The notes under the pieces are model-generated. The model was not told the origin of the DNA and made no database searches. It saw nothing but the letters and a program-made list of their open reading frames with translations. Below, piece after piece: positions 35,742-44,240 of a DNA stretch of 46,360 bases. How positions within the stretch are numbered: position 1 is the stretch's first letter; each line of letters starts with the position of its first letter. The DNA comes from Rhodospirillales bacterium (lineage in GTDB: Bacteria; Pseudomonadota; Alphaproteobacteria; Rhodospirillales; JAPHRK01), in contig JAPHRK010000001.1 in assembly GCA_026196105.1 (NCBI GenBank), positions 1 to 46,360 of the forward strand, read 5' to 3'. The translations under genes and the position numbers were made by a program.

Positions 35742-37202
35742 ATCGGACTTTTAACAATTATCAAAAATCATGCCCGAGAGAAACCAGACCATCCGGCCAT
35801 TGAGGAAGGTGAGCGAATTATTACCTATTCTCAGCTCAGCCGAGAGGTTGAAAAGGTTGCGGCAAATCTATGGGACCAAGGAATTCGTCCAAGTCAGCTT
35901 GTCGCCCTTTACCTCCCTGATTCCGCTGATCACTTGATTGTCGTTTGTGGGTTGATCCGTTTGGGAGCGATTATTTGGCCTCTTGATTTTGACTTAAACT
36001 CTACTTCAGTAAATGCTTACATAGAAGAGCAAGGTGCGAGGGCCATTGTTGCTGCGCCTGAATTGAAGGTAACGAGTAAGGCGGCGCATTTAATTCTGGA
36101 AGACCTTCTCTGTCCCAACAACTCAACCTTTATCGAGCCAGAGCCGGATGATGACAAACCTTTTGCCTTAATTCAGTCATCAGGGACCACAGGTAAGCCC
36201 AAATATGTTTATTGGAATTTTGCGCAATTAAGAGATATTCTGCAAACGTCTAATCCTGCTGAGTACTGGGTAGGGAATGCGCGGTGCTTTTCCCTTGTGC
36301 ATATGTACCAAAACTCTGGTTGCCGATATTTACTCCGTTTCTTAATGGCGGGGGCGACTGTGGTTATTAATAATGCAACCACAGATGAAGAGCTTGTTGA
36401 GGTAATAAAGAGCAAGCAAGTGAGTTATCTTTTGATGCTTCCAACTCATTTGCGTTTGCTGACTAAGTTGGCTGAAAATAAACCTCTGCTTTTTCCAAAC
36501 CTAAAGATTGCGGCAACAATCAGCGCAGCGGTTTCACCTGAGCAACTTAAGCTCGCTCAACAGACAGTTACTCCAAACATCCATGTCTATTACGGTACCA
36601 ACGAATGCGGTTTGGTGGCGATTGCTGCGGGTGAAGATTATGAGAACTATCCTGGTTCAGCTGGCCGCTTAGTTGAAGGGTTTGAAGCAGAAGTTGTAGA
36701 TAAAAAAGACAATAAGTTGCCTCCGGGTCAGGTTGGCCTTCTTCGATTAAGGGCCCCTAATCTTCCAACGGGTTATTTAAACAACCCAAAGGCAACGGCG
36801 TTGCAGTTTAACGGAGGATGGTTTTACCCGGGTGATTTAGCTTTGATAAACGCCAACGGTAATTTGTTTTTCAAAGGGCGCGCTGATGATTGTATTAACC
36901 GCAGCGGTTTAAAGTTTTACCCCACTGAAGTCGAAAAGGTTCTTTTATCTTATCCAGGTGTAATCGAAGCAGCTGTTTTTGGCTGGCCCCATGAGACATA
37001 TGGTGAAGTTGCGGTTGCTTATCTTGTCGCTAAAAAGAGCGTTAAGACCGAAGATCTGCAAAAATTCTGGACTCAAAACCTTCCCCCCCATAAGTGGCCT
37101 ACGACCGTAATGTTCGTTAAGTCATTTCCCAAAAATGCCATGAGCAAAGTTATAAAAAGTAAATTGAAGGAAAACTTTAGCGCCATCCAAACTAAATCTT
37201 AA
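35742..37202 (+). CDS. AMP-binding acyl-CoA synthetase-like enzyme with apparent ATC start
   Basis: Class I adenylate-forming enzyme of about 486 residues. Motifs are IQSSGTTGKPKYVYWNF (ATP loop), YYGTNECGLVAIAAGE, WFYPGDLALINANGNLFFKG, GRADDCINRSGLKFYPTEVE and the C-terminal catalytic lysine region KNAMSKVIKS. It probably forms a CoA thioester of an unknown acid. Homology extends upstream through PDHPAIEEGERIITYSQLS, yet no ATG, GTG or TTG occurs in frame between the stop at 35700 and a TTG at 35934. The best candidate is ATC 35742, 6 nt after a full AAAGGAGG. A start at 35934 would delete the conserved N-terminus. Confidence 0.82.
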   Translation: MGLLTIIKNHAREKPDHPAIEEGERIITYSQLSREVEKVAANLWDQGIRPSQLVALYLPDSADHLIVVCGLIRLGAIIWPLDFDLNSTSVNAYIEEQGARAIVAAPELKVTSKAAHLILEDLLCPNNSTFIEPEPDDDKPFALIQSSGTTGKPKYVYWNFAQLRDILQTSNPAEYWVGNARCFSLVHMYQNSGCRYLLRFLMAGATVVINNATTDEELVEVIKSKQVSYLLMLPTHLRLLTKLAENKPLLFPNLKIAATISAAVSPEQLKLAQQTVTPNIHVYYGTNECGLVAIAAGEDYENYPGSAGRLVEGFEAEVVDKKDNKLPPGQVGLLRLRAPNLPTGYLNNPKATALQFNGGWFYPGDLALINANGNLFFKGRADDCINRSGLKFYPTEVEKVLLSYPGVIEAAVFGWPHETYGEVAVAYLVAKKSVKTEDLQKFWTQNLPPHKWPTTVMFVKSFPKNAMSKVIKSKLKENFSAIQTKS

Positions 37203-37423
37203 GTACAGCAAGAACTGCCTTCCTGAATGGGAGGGCAGGGGATGGTTCCGTATGAACAAAAGACACAGCAGTCCCCTTTTTTTGGTTTCAAAACTACACC
37301 GCAGCCTTTGCAGTCATAGAACCACTGACAAGCATTGGTCGGCATGGTTTCCTCTTCCACATGTCCACATTCAGGACAGGTAAGGGTCGACTGTAAAATT
37401 ATGGAACTCTTGTTATTATCCAT
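37199..37423 (-). CDS. GDCCVxC-domain small cysteine protein
   Basis: A 74-residue protein with a zinc-ribbon-like CPECGH...CKGCG pair and the signature GDCCVFCSYGTIPCPPIQ. Family members occur beside mercury-resistance genes, and some have selenocysteine; this one uses cysteine throughout. Probable role: thiol-based metal handling. It lies 2 nt after merP, and its stop overlaps that of the convergent AMP-binding gene (37199-37202). Confidence 0.85.
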   Translation of the reverse strand: MDNNKSSIILQSTLTCPECGHVEEETMPTNACQWFYDCKGCGVVLKPKKGDCCVFCSYGTIPCPPIQEGSSCCT

Positions 37424-37425
37424 AA

Positions 37426-37743
37426 TCAGACACCGGGTTTGGCAGGATATCCTGCTTCAGTTGAAGCTGTCGCAATAATCGTGGCGGATGCGGTCGTTGG
37501 GTCAAATGTCACGGTGGCTGTTTTTTTATCAAAATTCACTTTAACAGACTGGACCCCTTTGACCCCTTCCATAGCTTTTCGCACTGTTATGGGGCAAAGA
37601 GCGCAGGTCATGTTTTCAATTACGAAGGTTGTTGTCTGTGCTTTTGTCGCTGTTTCAGTTACTGATTGCGCGAAAACAACTGTAGGCGAAGTGGCTAAGA
37701 AGAGGCTTAAAGCCAAAAGCGTTAAGAGGCTGTAGCGATTCAT
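37426..37743 (-). CDS. merP: MerP-like periplasmic mercury-binding protein
   Basis: A 105-residue protein with a signal peptide (LLTLLALSLFLATSPTVVFA) and one heavy-metal-associated domain. The metal site is MTCALCPITVRKAM, the CxxC with following Pro typical of MerP. MerP takes Hg(II) in the periplasm and passes it to MerT. I chose ATG 37743, with GGAGG 7 nt upstream. The open frame extends to 37890 but that part would precede the signal peptide. It follows merT by 22 nt. Confidence 0.9.
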   Translation of the reverse strand: MNRYSLLTLLALSLFLATSPTVVFAQSVTETATKAQTTTFVIENMTCALCPITVRKAMEGVKGVQSVKVNFDKKTATVTFDPTTASATIIATASTEAGYPAKPGV

Positions 37744-37765
37744 CGAGGTTCCTCCAGGAGAAGAA

Positions 37766-38143
37766 TTAATAGAAAAATGGCGCCCACCAATTAATGGTAA
37801 TGGAGAGCAGAACGAGGAGAGTAGCCAACCAAAGGACGGTTTTGGTGGTGCGTGAAGTTTGGGGGCGTGCACAATAGGAACCCTCAACACAGGCAGGTTT
37901 GTTTTTGAAGTACACGTACCAGAAACCCAAGCCGATAAAGATCAGTGCAACAGCGGCAAAATAAGGCTTATAGGGTTCTAAGGCCGTTAGGTTGCCAATC
38001 CAGGCACCAGAAATCCCTACGGTGACAAACATCAAAGGGGCAATGCAGCAGGATGACGCTAGAATGGCGCTGATGATGCCTCCTGTTGCGAGCCAGTTTT
38101 TTGATTGATTTTGGTGTTGATCGGATAAATCTATTTTAGCCAA
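37766..38143 (-). CDS. merT: MerT-like mercuric ion transporter
   Basis: A 125-residue inner-membrane protein with three hydrophobic segments (about 20-45, 60-78, 101-120). The first carries the metal-binding pair SSCCIAPLMF. The loop CVEGSYCARP holds the second cysteine pair, as in MerT. It moves Hg(II) into the cytoplasm, which normally makes sense only with a reductase. No merA is present in the window. Transcription is expected from the MerR-type promoter at 38197-38227. Confidence 0.93.
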   Translation of the reverse strand: MAKIDLSDQHQNQSKNWLATGGIISAILASSCCIAPLMFVTVGISGAWIGNLTALEPYKPYFAAVALIFIGLGFWYVYFKNKPACVEGSYCARPQTSRTTKTVLWLATLLVLLSITINWWAPFFY

Positions 38144-38196
38144 TCTCGCAAACTCCTTAGGTCATAAGAATTGATTCTCGAACTTGTTATCAAAAC

Positions 38197-38227
38197 AAGG
38201 TAAACTCTGTAGTTGCTACAGGATCAA
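38197..38227 (-). promoter_or_regulatory. MerR-type promoter/operator for merT
   Basis: Read on the minus strand: -35 TTGATC (38227-38222), a 19-bp spacer (38221-38203) and -10 TACCTT (38202-38197). The overlong 19-bp spacer is the mark of MerR-family promoters. It contains the perfect dyad CTGTAG-TTG-CTACAG (38207-38221 in plus orientation), where MerR would bind and untwist the DNA. Confidence 0.85.
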
Positions 38228-38268
38228 GAATGTGATTATCACGATCACGTTATCTAAGGATGCATGAA

Positions 38269-38661
38269 ATGAAACGCGGTGAAATCGCCAAACGAACGGA
38301 CTGCAACATCGAAACAGTGCGATATTATGAAAAAATAGGCTTGCTCCCGCCGCCACCACGAACAGACAAAGGGTATCGGACTTATGGCCCTCGGCACGAA
38401 CAAACACTCCGGTTTATCATGAGATCCCGTGAACTGGGTTTCCCAATTGAAGAAGTTCGTGGACTTTTGAGCCTTGTCGATGGAGAAGGTTTTACCTGTG
38501 ATCAAGTGCGAGATAAAACAATCAAGCACCTCAATTCCGTGCGTGAACGGATCGAGGACTTAAATAAATTAGAGCAAATCCTCTCGGCGACTGTTGATAA
38601 ATGTGAAGGTGGGGATACTCCAAATTGTGCTGTCATTGATGCTTTGCTTGAGGAACCGTAA
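38269..38661 (+). CDS. merR: MerR-family metal-responsive regulator
   Basis: A 130-residue regulator. The winged helix is at the N-terminus (GEIAKRTDCNIETVRYYEKI, then GLLPPPPRTDKGYRTYG), followed by the long dimerisation helix and a C-terminal metal site. Cys77, Cys112 and Cys120 correspond in order to the three Hg(II) ligands of MerR (Cys82, 117, 126), with slightly different spacing. I chose ATG 38269, 8 nt after AGGA; an in-frame ATG at 38260 has no ribosome site. It is divergent from merT across the operator. Confidence 0.9.
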   Translation: MKRGEIAKRTDCNIETVRYYEKIGLLPPPPRTDKGYRTYGPRHEQTLRFIMRSRELGFPIEEVRGLLSLVDGEGFTCDQVRDKTIKHLNSVRERIEDLNKLEQILSATVDKCEGGDTPNCAVIDALLEEP

Positions 38662-38697
38662 AAAAAGCGGGGTCGCCCAAAAGGAATGCCCCGTTTT
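38660..38697. terminator. Bidirectional terminator, merR / NAD(P)-binding gene
   Basis: CGGGG (38668-38672) pairs with CCCCG (38689-38693), extended by AAAA/TTTT with one bulged G. On the minus strand it ends in seven T. The loop contains CCCAAAAGGA, which is shared with the terminator at 40584-40619. Confidence 0.85.
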
Positions 38698-38725
38698 AAC
38701 ATTCTCATATACGCCAGTTATCTCC

Positions 38726-39355
38726 CTAGTATGACAGGCCCGGGGTTTGGTGCAGATAAGTATTATCATCAAGTTGCTTCAGCATGAAGTTGGCGACATC
38801 GCCATGAGATATTTTAAGTTTGAGCGAGGTATCGGCAGTAAAGAAACCATGTCGATACTCATCAGTAGCTGGCCCTTTCACAAAGCTGCCAGGGCGAGCA
38901 ATGGTCCAATCTAGCTTGCTGCTTTTTATAAGTGATTCTTGAGCACCATGGTCAGCAAATAGATGTCGCATCAGCAAAGGTGCAAGAAAAAATCGATAGT
39001 AAAATGGCAAAATGTTGAAGCTATCGCCCGTGCCGAGGGAAGATAGGCAGACGAGTCGCCTAACGCCAATTTCTTCCATAGCAGTAACGATGTTCTTCGT
39101 ACCTTTTGCCCTTAAGCCATCTTTGTTCATGAGGGGCATTCCTAAAGCACACATAACCACCTCCTGCCCTTCAATGGCTTTTTTTACGGAGGATGGGTCA
39201 AGGATATCTCCTTTTATTATCTTCAAATTTTCCGAGGTTTGATCAAGCTTTGTCGGGGTTCGTGTGTGGGCTGTAACGTCATGCCCAAGCTCTATTGCTT
39301 GCTTAACAAGCTGCTGCCCAACGTTCCCGGTTGATCCAAATACAACGATTTTCAT
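38726..39355 (-). CDS. NAD(P)-binding (NmrA/SDR-like) protein
   Basis: A 209-residue atypical short-chain dehydrogenase. The nucleotide site is VFGSTGNVGQQLVKQAIELG, followed by VVMCALGMP and VRRLVCLSSLGTG. The proline-rich DWTIARPGSFVKGPATDEY is typical of the NAD(P)H-binding (biliverdin reductase B/NmrA-like) group. Substrate unknown. I chose ATG 39355, with AAGGAG 6 nt upstream; the frame also has a TTG two codons earlier. It is divergent from a TetR gene and probably its target. Confidence 0.85.
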   Translation of the reverse strand: MKIVVFGSTGNVGQQLVKQAIELGHDVTAHTRTPTKLDQTSENLKIIKGDILDPSSVKKAIEGQEVVMCALGMPLMNKDGLRAKGTKNIVTAMEEIGVRRLVCLSSLGTGDSFNILPFYYRFFLAPLLMRHLFADHGAQESLIKSSKLDWTIARPGSFVKGPATDEYRHGFFTADTSLKLKISHGDVANFMLKQLDDNTYLHQTPGLSY

Positions 39356-39375
39356 TTTCAACTCCTTTTGCTTGA

Positions 39376-39397
39376 CACTATGTCAATTGACATAGTG
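39376..39397. promoter_or_regulatory. 22-bp perfect palindrome, probable TetR operator
   Basis: The halves CACTATGTCAA and TTGACATAGTG form an unbroken dyad between the divergent genes. It overlaps the -35 TTGACA (39387-39392) of the TetR promoter, whose -10 TACTTT is at 39410-39415. A further half-site ATGTCAA covers the TetR start codon (39421-39427). Confidence 0.75.
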
Positions 39398-39420
39398 ACA
39401 AGTAGACGTTACTTTACATT

Positions 39421-40020
39421 ATGTCAAGTGATAACTCTGAAACCCGAATTCGCATTTTGAAAGCAACCATTGAGCTTCTGGAAGCCCCCCAGAGCAAAGG
39501 GGTGCGTATGTCAGATATTGCCAAGCGCGCTGGAATTTCTCGGCAAGCCCTTTATCTACATTTCAGCACCAGAGCTGAGTTGCTCATTGAAACAACCTTT
39601 TATAGTGATGAAATAAATAAAAGTGATGAGCGTCTGATCCCAAGCCGAACGGCTAAAACAGGGGTTGAACGTCTGGAAGCTTATGTTGAAGCTTGGGCCA
39701 ATTACATCCCGGAAATTTATGGTATGGGTAAAGCGCTTATGGCCATGAGGGACACCGATGAAGCTGCAGCGAAAGCATGGGATCAGCGAATGTGGGATAT
39801 GAAGGAAGGTTGTGAGGCAGCTATAAATGCCTTGGCACGGGACAAAACCCTTTCTCCTCTGTATCCCCCTGCTCATGCAACCGATCTTCTTTGGGCGATG
39901 CTGTCTATTCGCAATTGGGAACAGATGACAATTGAATGCGGATGGTCTCAGGAAAAATATGTCAAAACGATCAAGTCATTGACGAAGCATACTTTTGTTC
40001 GTGAAGGAAAGACAGAATGA
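39421..40020 (+). CDS. TetR/AcrR-family transcriptional regulator
   Basis: A 199-residue repressor-like protein. The N-terminal helix-turn-helix is VRMSDIAKRAGISRQALYLH followed by FSTRAELL. The C-terminal ligand domain has no clear family match. No Shine-Dalgarno precedes ATG 39421, and the predicted transcription start (about 39422, from -35 39387 and -10 39410) falls on the start codon, so the mRNA may be leaderless. It overlaps the NnrU-like gene by 4 nt. It probably represses itself and the divergent NAD(P)-binding gene. Confidence 0.88.
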   Translation: MSSDNSETRIRILKATIELLEAPQSKGVRMSDIAKRAGISRQALYLHFSTRAELLIETTFYSDEINKSDERLIPSRTAKTGVERLEAYVEAWANYIPEIYGMGKALMAMRDTDEAAAKAWDQRMWDMKEGCEAAINALARDKTLSPLYPPAHATDLLWAMLSIRNWEQMTIECGWSQEKYVKTIKSLTKHTFVREGKTE

Positions 40021-40568
40021 TTTGGGCAGGTATTGGATTGTTTTTTGGCCTGCACTTACTTCCGTCGATACCCAACTTACGTCATCAGTTGATCCACCGC
40101 TTGGGTGAAAATGGGTATAAAGGGGTTTATTCCATATTATCGTTGCTCGGGTTGGTACTCCTCTCCATGGGATATAGCCGAGTTGAATATCAAGAGCTCT
40201 GGTCTACTCCCGTATGGGCGAACCATTTAGCCTTAACTGTAATGCCCCTGGCTTTTGTTCTGCAGGTTGCCGCCGAACTCAAAGGCCATATCCGAAAAAA
40301 AGTTAAGCACCCGATGATCACAGGAATTTTCCTGTGGGCCCTCGTTCATTTGATTAATAATGGGGATATAGCCTCCCTATATTTATTTGGTTCTTTTGCT
40401 CTTTATTCTGTGTTTTCAATTATCTCGTCAACACATCGAGGAAAGCTCCCAAATTACACTGAGCCAAAAATTCAGCACGACTTCTTGGCAATTGGTTTTG
40501 GTTTAGCTCTTTTCGCTGGTTTTTTATGGGGCCACGAATTCCTGTTCGGAGTCGCCCCCATTTTTTAA
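40017..40568 (+). CDS. NnrU family membrane protein
   Basis: A 183-residue inner-membrane protein with about five hydrophobic segments. Family features are an N-terminal GLHLLPSIPNLRHQLIHRLG, then GYKGVYSILSL, and HLINNGDIASLYLFGSFALY. NnrU was linked to nitric oxide reduction in Rhodobacter, and relatives are methyltransferase-fold membrane proteins. No denitrification genes are nearby. Translational coupling (ATGA) with the TetR gene suggests a shared function or control. Confidence 0.88.
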   Translation: MIWAGIGLFFGLHLLPSIPNLRHQLIHRLGENGYKGVYSILSLLGLVLLSMGYSRVEYQELWSTPVWANHLALTVMPLAFVLQVAAELKGHIRKKVKHPMITGIFLWALVHLINNGDIASLYLFGSFALYSVFSIISSTHRGKLPNYTEPKIQHDFLAIGFGLALFAGFLWGHEFLFGVAPIF

Positions 40569-40583
40569 AAGTTATATACCGAC

Positions 40584-40619
40584 AAAAAAGCGGGGCCTCC
40601 CAAAAGGAAAACCCCGCTT
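40584..40619. terminator. Bidirectional terminator, NnrU-like gene / sdhB
   Basis: AAGCGGGG (40588-40595) pairs perfectly with CCCCGCTT (40612-40619). On the minus strand it ends in a run of six T, making it the intrinsic terminator of the sdh operon. Confidence 0.9.
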
Positions 40620-40645
40620 AAATCATTTCAAATGAAACGACACTT

Positions 40646-41431
40646 CTAGAGTTTACGTTCCATGATCATCTTTTTGGTTTCTGCAATTGCTTTGCCGGGG
40701 TTTAGACCTTTAGGGCAGGTTTGGGTGCAGTTGAGAATGGTATGGCAGCGATAGAGCCGGAAAGGATCTTCCAGGTTATCCAGGCGCTTGCCTGTGGCTT
40801 CGTCGCGGCTGTCGACCAACCAACGGTAAGCTTGCAGTAGAACTGCTGGGCCGAGGTAACCGTTTTCGCCGTTCCACCAGTAGCTTGGGCAACTGGTTGA
40901 GCAGCTGAAGCACAAGATGCATTCCCACAAGCCATCAAGCTTAGCTCGGTCTTCAACAGACTGGAGGCGTTCACCATTGGCAGGGGCTGCGGTATCCGCT
41001 TGTATCCAAGGTTCGATTTCCCGGTATTGAGCGTATGGTGTGCTCAGATCGGGGACCAAATCTTTAATGACGGGCATATGAGGCAGAGGATAGATTTTTA
41101 CATCTCCCTTAATGTCCTCAAGCGGCTTCAAGCAAGCCAGAGTGTTTGTGCCATCAATATTCATGGCGCAAGATCCACAAATACCTTCCCGGCAAGAACG
41201 CCGGAAAGTCAGGGTTGGGTCCACTTCATTTTTAATCTTGATCAGAACGTCCAAGACCATGGGGCCACAGTCGGCGAGATCAATATCAAACTTGTCGATA
41301 CGTGGGTTATCACCTGTATCGGGATCAAAACGATAGATCTCGATGGTTCTCACGTTTTTAGCACCGGCTGGAGCAGGAGTGTGTTCCCCTTCAGAGGGAA
41401 CCGAGTTAGCCGGAAGAGAAAATTCAGCCAT
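40646..41431 (-). CDS. sdhB: Succinate dehydrogenase iron-sulfur subunit
   Basis: Carries electrons from the flavoprotein to ubiquinone. The 261-residue protein has the three cluster motifs: [2Fe-2S] [21 protein letters not shown], [4Fe-4S] [12 protein letters not shown] and [3Fe-4S] [18 protein letters not shown] short N-terminal extension is as in alphaproteobacterial and mitochondrial SdhB. It is the last gene of sdhCDAB, 14 nt after sdhA, and is followed by a strong terminator. Confidence 0.98.
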   Translation of the reverse strand: MAEFSLPANSVPSEGEHTPAPAGAKNVRTIEIYRFDPDTGDNPRIDKFDIDLADCGPMVLDVLIKIKNEVDPTLTFRRSCREGICGSCAMNIDGTNTLACLKPLEDIKGDVKIYPLPHMPVIKDLVPDLSTPYAQYREIEPWIQADTAAPANGERLQSVEDRAKLDGLWECILCFSCSTSCPSYWWNGENGYLGPAVLLQAYRWLVDSRDEATGKRLDNLEDPFRLYRCHTILNCTQTCPKGLNPGKAIAETKKMIMERKL

Positions 41432-41445
41432 TGTTCTAAATCCCC

Positions 41446-43236
41446 TTAGTAGACCCGTGCCTTAGGCACTACGTAGTCAATTTCATCGGTCAGGGTGTAG
41501 GTATGCACCGGACGGTAATCCAAGGTAACCTTGTTCTTATCGTCAACCCAAGCCAAGGTGTGTTTCATCCAGTTTTCGTCATCCCGATCTGGATGATCCT
41601 CATGAGCGTGAGCTCCACGGCTTTCGTGGCGGGCTTCAGCACCGTTAATGGTGGTCAAAGCACAGCCCATGAGGTTTTCAAGCTCAAGGGTTTCCATGAG
41701 GTCTGAGTTCCAGATAAGAGAACTATCGGAAACCTTAAGATCAGACAATTTAGATGCAACCCCATCCATAAGCTCACAGCCTTCTTTAAGAACTTCAGCG
41801 GTTCTGAAGACGGCGGCGTTGTTCTGCATGGTTTTTTGCATCTCAAGACGGACATCAGCGGTTTTGAGAGAGCCCGTAGCAAAGCGGAGGCGGTCAAGAC
41901 GGCCAAGAGCAAAGTCAGCGCTGTCTTTGGCAAGAGCTTTGTGAGAAGCCCCGGCTTTAACAGTTTCGCTGGCCCGGATAGCGGCCGCACGTCCGAAGAC
42001 CACGATGTCGAGTAGTGAGTTTGTACCCAGACGGTTGGCTCCGTGGACAGAAACAGAGGCACATTCACCAATCGCCATAAGGCCAGGGCAAACCGCATCA
42101 GGATCATCTTTAGTAGGTCGGAGGACCTCACCGTGATAGTTGGTTGGAATACCACCCATGTTGTAGTGAACCGTAGGCAGAACCGGAATAGGCTCTTTGG
42201 TCGCATCAACACCAGCAAAAATCTTTGCTGTTTCAGTGATACCTGGCAGGCGTTCCCAAAGAACGTCAGAGCCAAGGTGTTCAAGGTGGAGGAAGATGTG
42301 ATCGTTTTCTTTACCCACACCACGCTTGTCACGAATTTCCATGGTCATGGCCCGAGAAACAACGTCACGAGAGGCCAAATCTTTGGCGCTTGGTGCGTAG
42401 TTTTCCATAAAGCGCTGACCTTCAGAGTTGGTCAAGTAACCGCCTTCACCACGGGCCCCTTCGGTGATCAAACAGCCAGAGCCGTAGATGCCGGTAGGGT
42501 GGAATTGAACAAACTCATGATCCTGAACGGGCAAGCCAGCCCGAAGAGCCATACCATTACCGTCACCCGTGCAAGTGTGTGCAGAGGTGCAAGAGAAGAA
42601 AGCACGACCATAACCACCTGTTGCCAGCACCACTTGGTGGGCGCGGAAACGGTGAATGGTACCATCGTCTAAGTTCCAGGCCATAACGCCGCGGCAGGTG
42701 CCGTCGTCATCCATGATCAGGTCTAGAGCGAAATACTCAACGAAGAACTGAGCGTCATACTTCAAGCACTGTTGGTAAAGGGTATGCAAAATGGCGTGAC
42801 CTGTTCGGTCAGCAGCTGCACAGGCGCGCTGTACAGGTTTTTCGCCAAAGTTGCTCATGTGACCGCCGAAAGGACGTTGATAGATTTTGCCCTCTTCGTT
42901 GCGGGAGAAAGGCACACCGAAGTGCTCTAGCTCATGAACAGCAGGAATAGCGTTACGGCACATATATTCGATGGCGTCTTGGTCACCGAGCCAGTCGGAA
43001 CCTTTTACCGTATCGTACATATGCCATTGCCAGCTATCTTCAGCCATATTGCCAAGTGCGGCACCCACACCCCCTTGTGCCGCAACGGTGTGGCTGCGGG
43101 TTGGGAACACTTTGGTGATACAAGCGGTTTTAAGGCCAGCGGCAGTCATGCCGAGTGTAGCACGAAGACCCGCACCACCAGCACCGACAACAACCACGTC
43201 ATAATCGTGGTCAATAATTTTATAAGCTTCGGTCAT
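41446..43236 (-). CDS. sdhA: Succinate dehydrogenase flavoprotein subunit
   Basis: Oxidises succinate to fumarate at the inner face of the cytoplasmic membrane. The 596-residue protein has the FAD-binding motif [16 protein letters not shown], the FAD-linking histidine in [12 protein letters not shown] (His49) and the active-site regions [20 protein letters not shown] and [19 protein letters not shown]. The C-terminal domain ends in the usual arginine/tyrosine-rich tail (VPKARVY). It starts 6 nt after the end of sdhD. Confidence 0.98.
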   Translation of the reverse strand: MTEAYKIIDHDYDVVVVGAGGAGLRATLGMTAAGLKTACITKVFPTRSHTVAAQGGVGAALGNMAEDSWQWHMYDTVKGSDWLGDQDAIEYMCRNAIPAVHELEHFGVPFSRNEEGKIYQRPFGGHMSNFGEKPVQRACAAADRTGHAILHTLYQQCLKYDAQFFVEYFALDLIMDDDGTCRGVMAWNLDDGTIHRFRAHQVVLATGGYGRAFFSCTSAHTCTGDGNGMALRAGLPVQDHEFVQFHPTGIYGSGCLITEGARGEGGYLTNSEGQRFMENYAPSAKDLASRDVVSRAMTMEIRDKRGVGKENDHIFLHLEHLGSDVLWERLPGITETAKIFAGVDATKEPIPVLPTVHYNMGGIPTNYHGEVLRPTKDDPDAVCPGLMAIGECASVSVHGANRLGTNSLLDIVVFGRAAAIRASETVKAGASHKALAKDSADFALGRLDRLRFATGSLKTADVRLEMQKTMQNNAAVFRTAEVLKEGCELMDGVASKLSDLKVSDSSLIWNSDLMETLELENLMGCALTTINGAEARHESRGAHAHEDHPDRDDENWMKHTLAWVDDKNKVTLDYRPVHTYTLTDEIDYVVPKARVY

Positions 43237-43242
43237 TTGGTA

Positions 43243-43617
43243 TCAGCCTCCAACGCCGACCTTGAGAACGGAAACAACAGAGAAGACTCCGAGGAAAAAA
43301 GTGCCGAATTTAACCGCAATCAATAGAACGATCTCGACAGGTTTATCATGAATATAGTCTTCAATAACCATGGTGAGACCCATGGAGATGTGCCAGAACA
43401 GGGCAAAGATATAACAGATGATCAGGGCTAATGTCCCTGGTGCGGACATCCATTCCTTGAAAGCGGCATAATCAGAGCCAACACCAGAAAGGATAGAATA
43501 GATGATCCAGATGGTCAGCGGGAAGAGAGCAAGAGCGGTTAAGCGCTCAGCCCACCATTTTTGCGAACCGCTTTTTGCGGAGCCGTGGCCACGAACGTTT
43601 GCTAATTTACTACGCAT
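43243..43617 (-). CDS. sdhD: Succinate dehydrogenase membrane anchor subunit
   Basis: A 124-residue membrane anchor with three helices (about 28-48, 62-86, 96-118). SGSQKWWAERLTALALFP is the conserved N-terminal part. The heme b ligand is probably the histidine in ALFWHISMG, followed by VIEDYIHD, which contributes to the quinone site. It follows sdhC by 15 nt. Confidence 0.94.
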   Translation of the reverse strand: MRSKLANVRGHGSAKSGSQKWWAERLTALALFPLTIWIIYSILSGVGSDYAAFKEWMSAPGTLALIICYIFALFWHISMGLTMVIEDYIHDKPVEIVLLIAVKFGTFFLGVFSVVSVLKVGVGG

Positions 43618-43632
43618 TTTTAGTCTCTCCCT

Positions 43633-44007
43633 TTACACTATCAGCCAAGTGATGATGGTCAGGATGATAGAGCAGACGAAGACGGCTCTACCTGAGCTAG
43701 CATATTGCTCTTTTTCAAAGCCTAAGCCCATATCCCAGAACAAGTGGCGTATGCCGTTGCACATGTGGAAATAAGCAGCAAAGCTCCAGCCGAAAAGGAA
43801 CATGATGCCAAGCCAAGAAGTCATCAGCTCTTTAGAAGCCGCAAAAGCTTCTGGCCCATAGGCGGCAGCGCCGATCCAATAAACGAAGAAAATGCTGCCA
43901 AATGCCATTCCTACGCCGGTGATCCGATGGAGAATGGAAACGACGGAAGTAACTTGAGGCCGGTACACCTGAAGGTGGGGTGATAACGGCCGATTTCCGG
44001 TTGTCAT
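43633..44007 (-). CDS. sdhC: Succinate dehydrogenase cytochrome b556 subunit
   Basis: A 124-residue membrane subunit with three helices. The signature RPLSPHLQVYRPQVTSVVSI leads into LHRITGVGMAFGS, and the heme-ligand region is HMCNGIRHLFWDMG. With SdhD it binds heme b and ubiquinone. It is the first gene of the operon. The 233-bp upstream gap contains a possible sigma-70 promoter (minus strand -35 TTGACT 44161-44156, 17-bp spacer, -10 TAAACC 44138-44133). Confidence 0.95.
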   Translation of the reverse strand: MTTGNRPLSPHLQVYRPQVTSVVSILHRITGVGMAFGSIFFVYWIGAAAYGPEAFAASKELMTSWLGIMFLFGWSFAAYFHMCNGIRHLFWDMGLGFEKEQYASSGRAVFVCSIILTIITWLIV

Positions 44008-44132
44008 GATCGCGCCCCTCTAGAAACTAAATATCCGTAAAACAAATATCGCGCTTAGATATAAACTTAAAATAAAAAGACTTAAGATGGCATAATCCCC
44101 CCAAAATAGGAGCATCAGCAAGCCATTAAATG

Positions 44133-44161
44133 GGTTTACCTCCCCAGTGCCCCTAAGTCAA
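44133..44161 (-). promoter_or_regulatory. Possible sdh promoter
   Basis: TTGACT and TAAACC with a 17-bp spacer on the minus strand, about 125 bp before sdhC. The -35 fits well and the -10 poorly. It is the only pairing I could support in the gap. Confidence 0.25.
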
Positions 44162-44240
44162 CGCCATCAACTGCATGAGAGCTATGAAAAATATGCAGGA
44201 ATTGTAAAAAGACGTAAGAGTAATTCGGATATTGAGGAGA

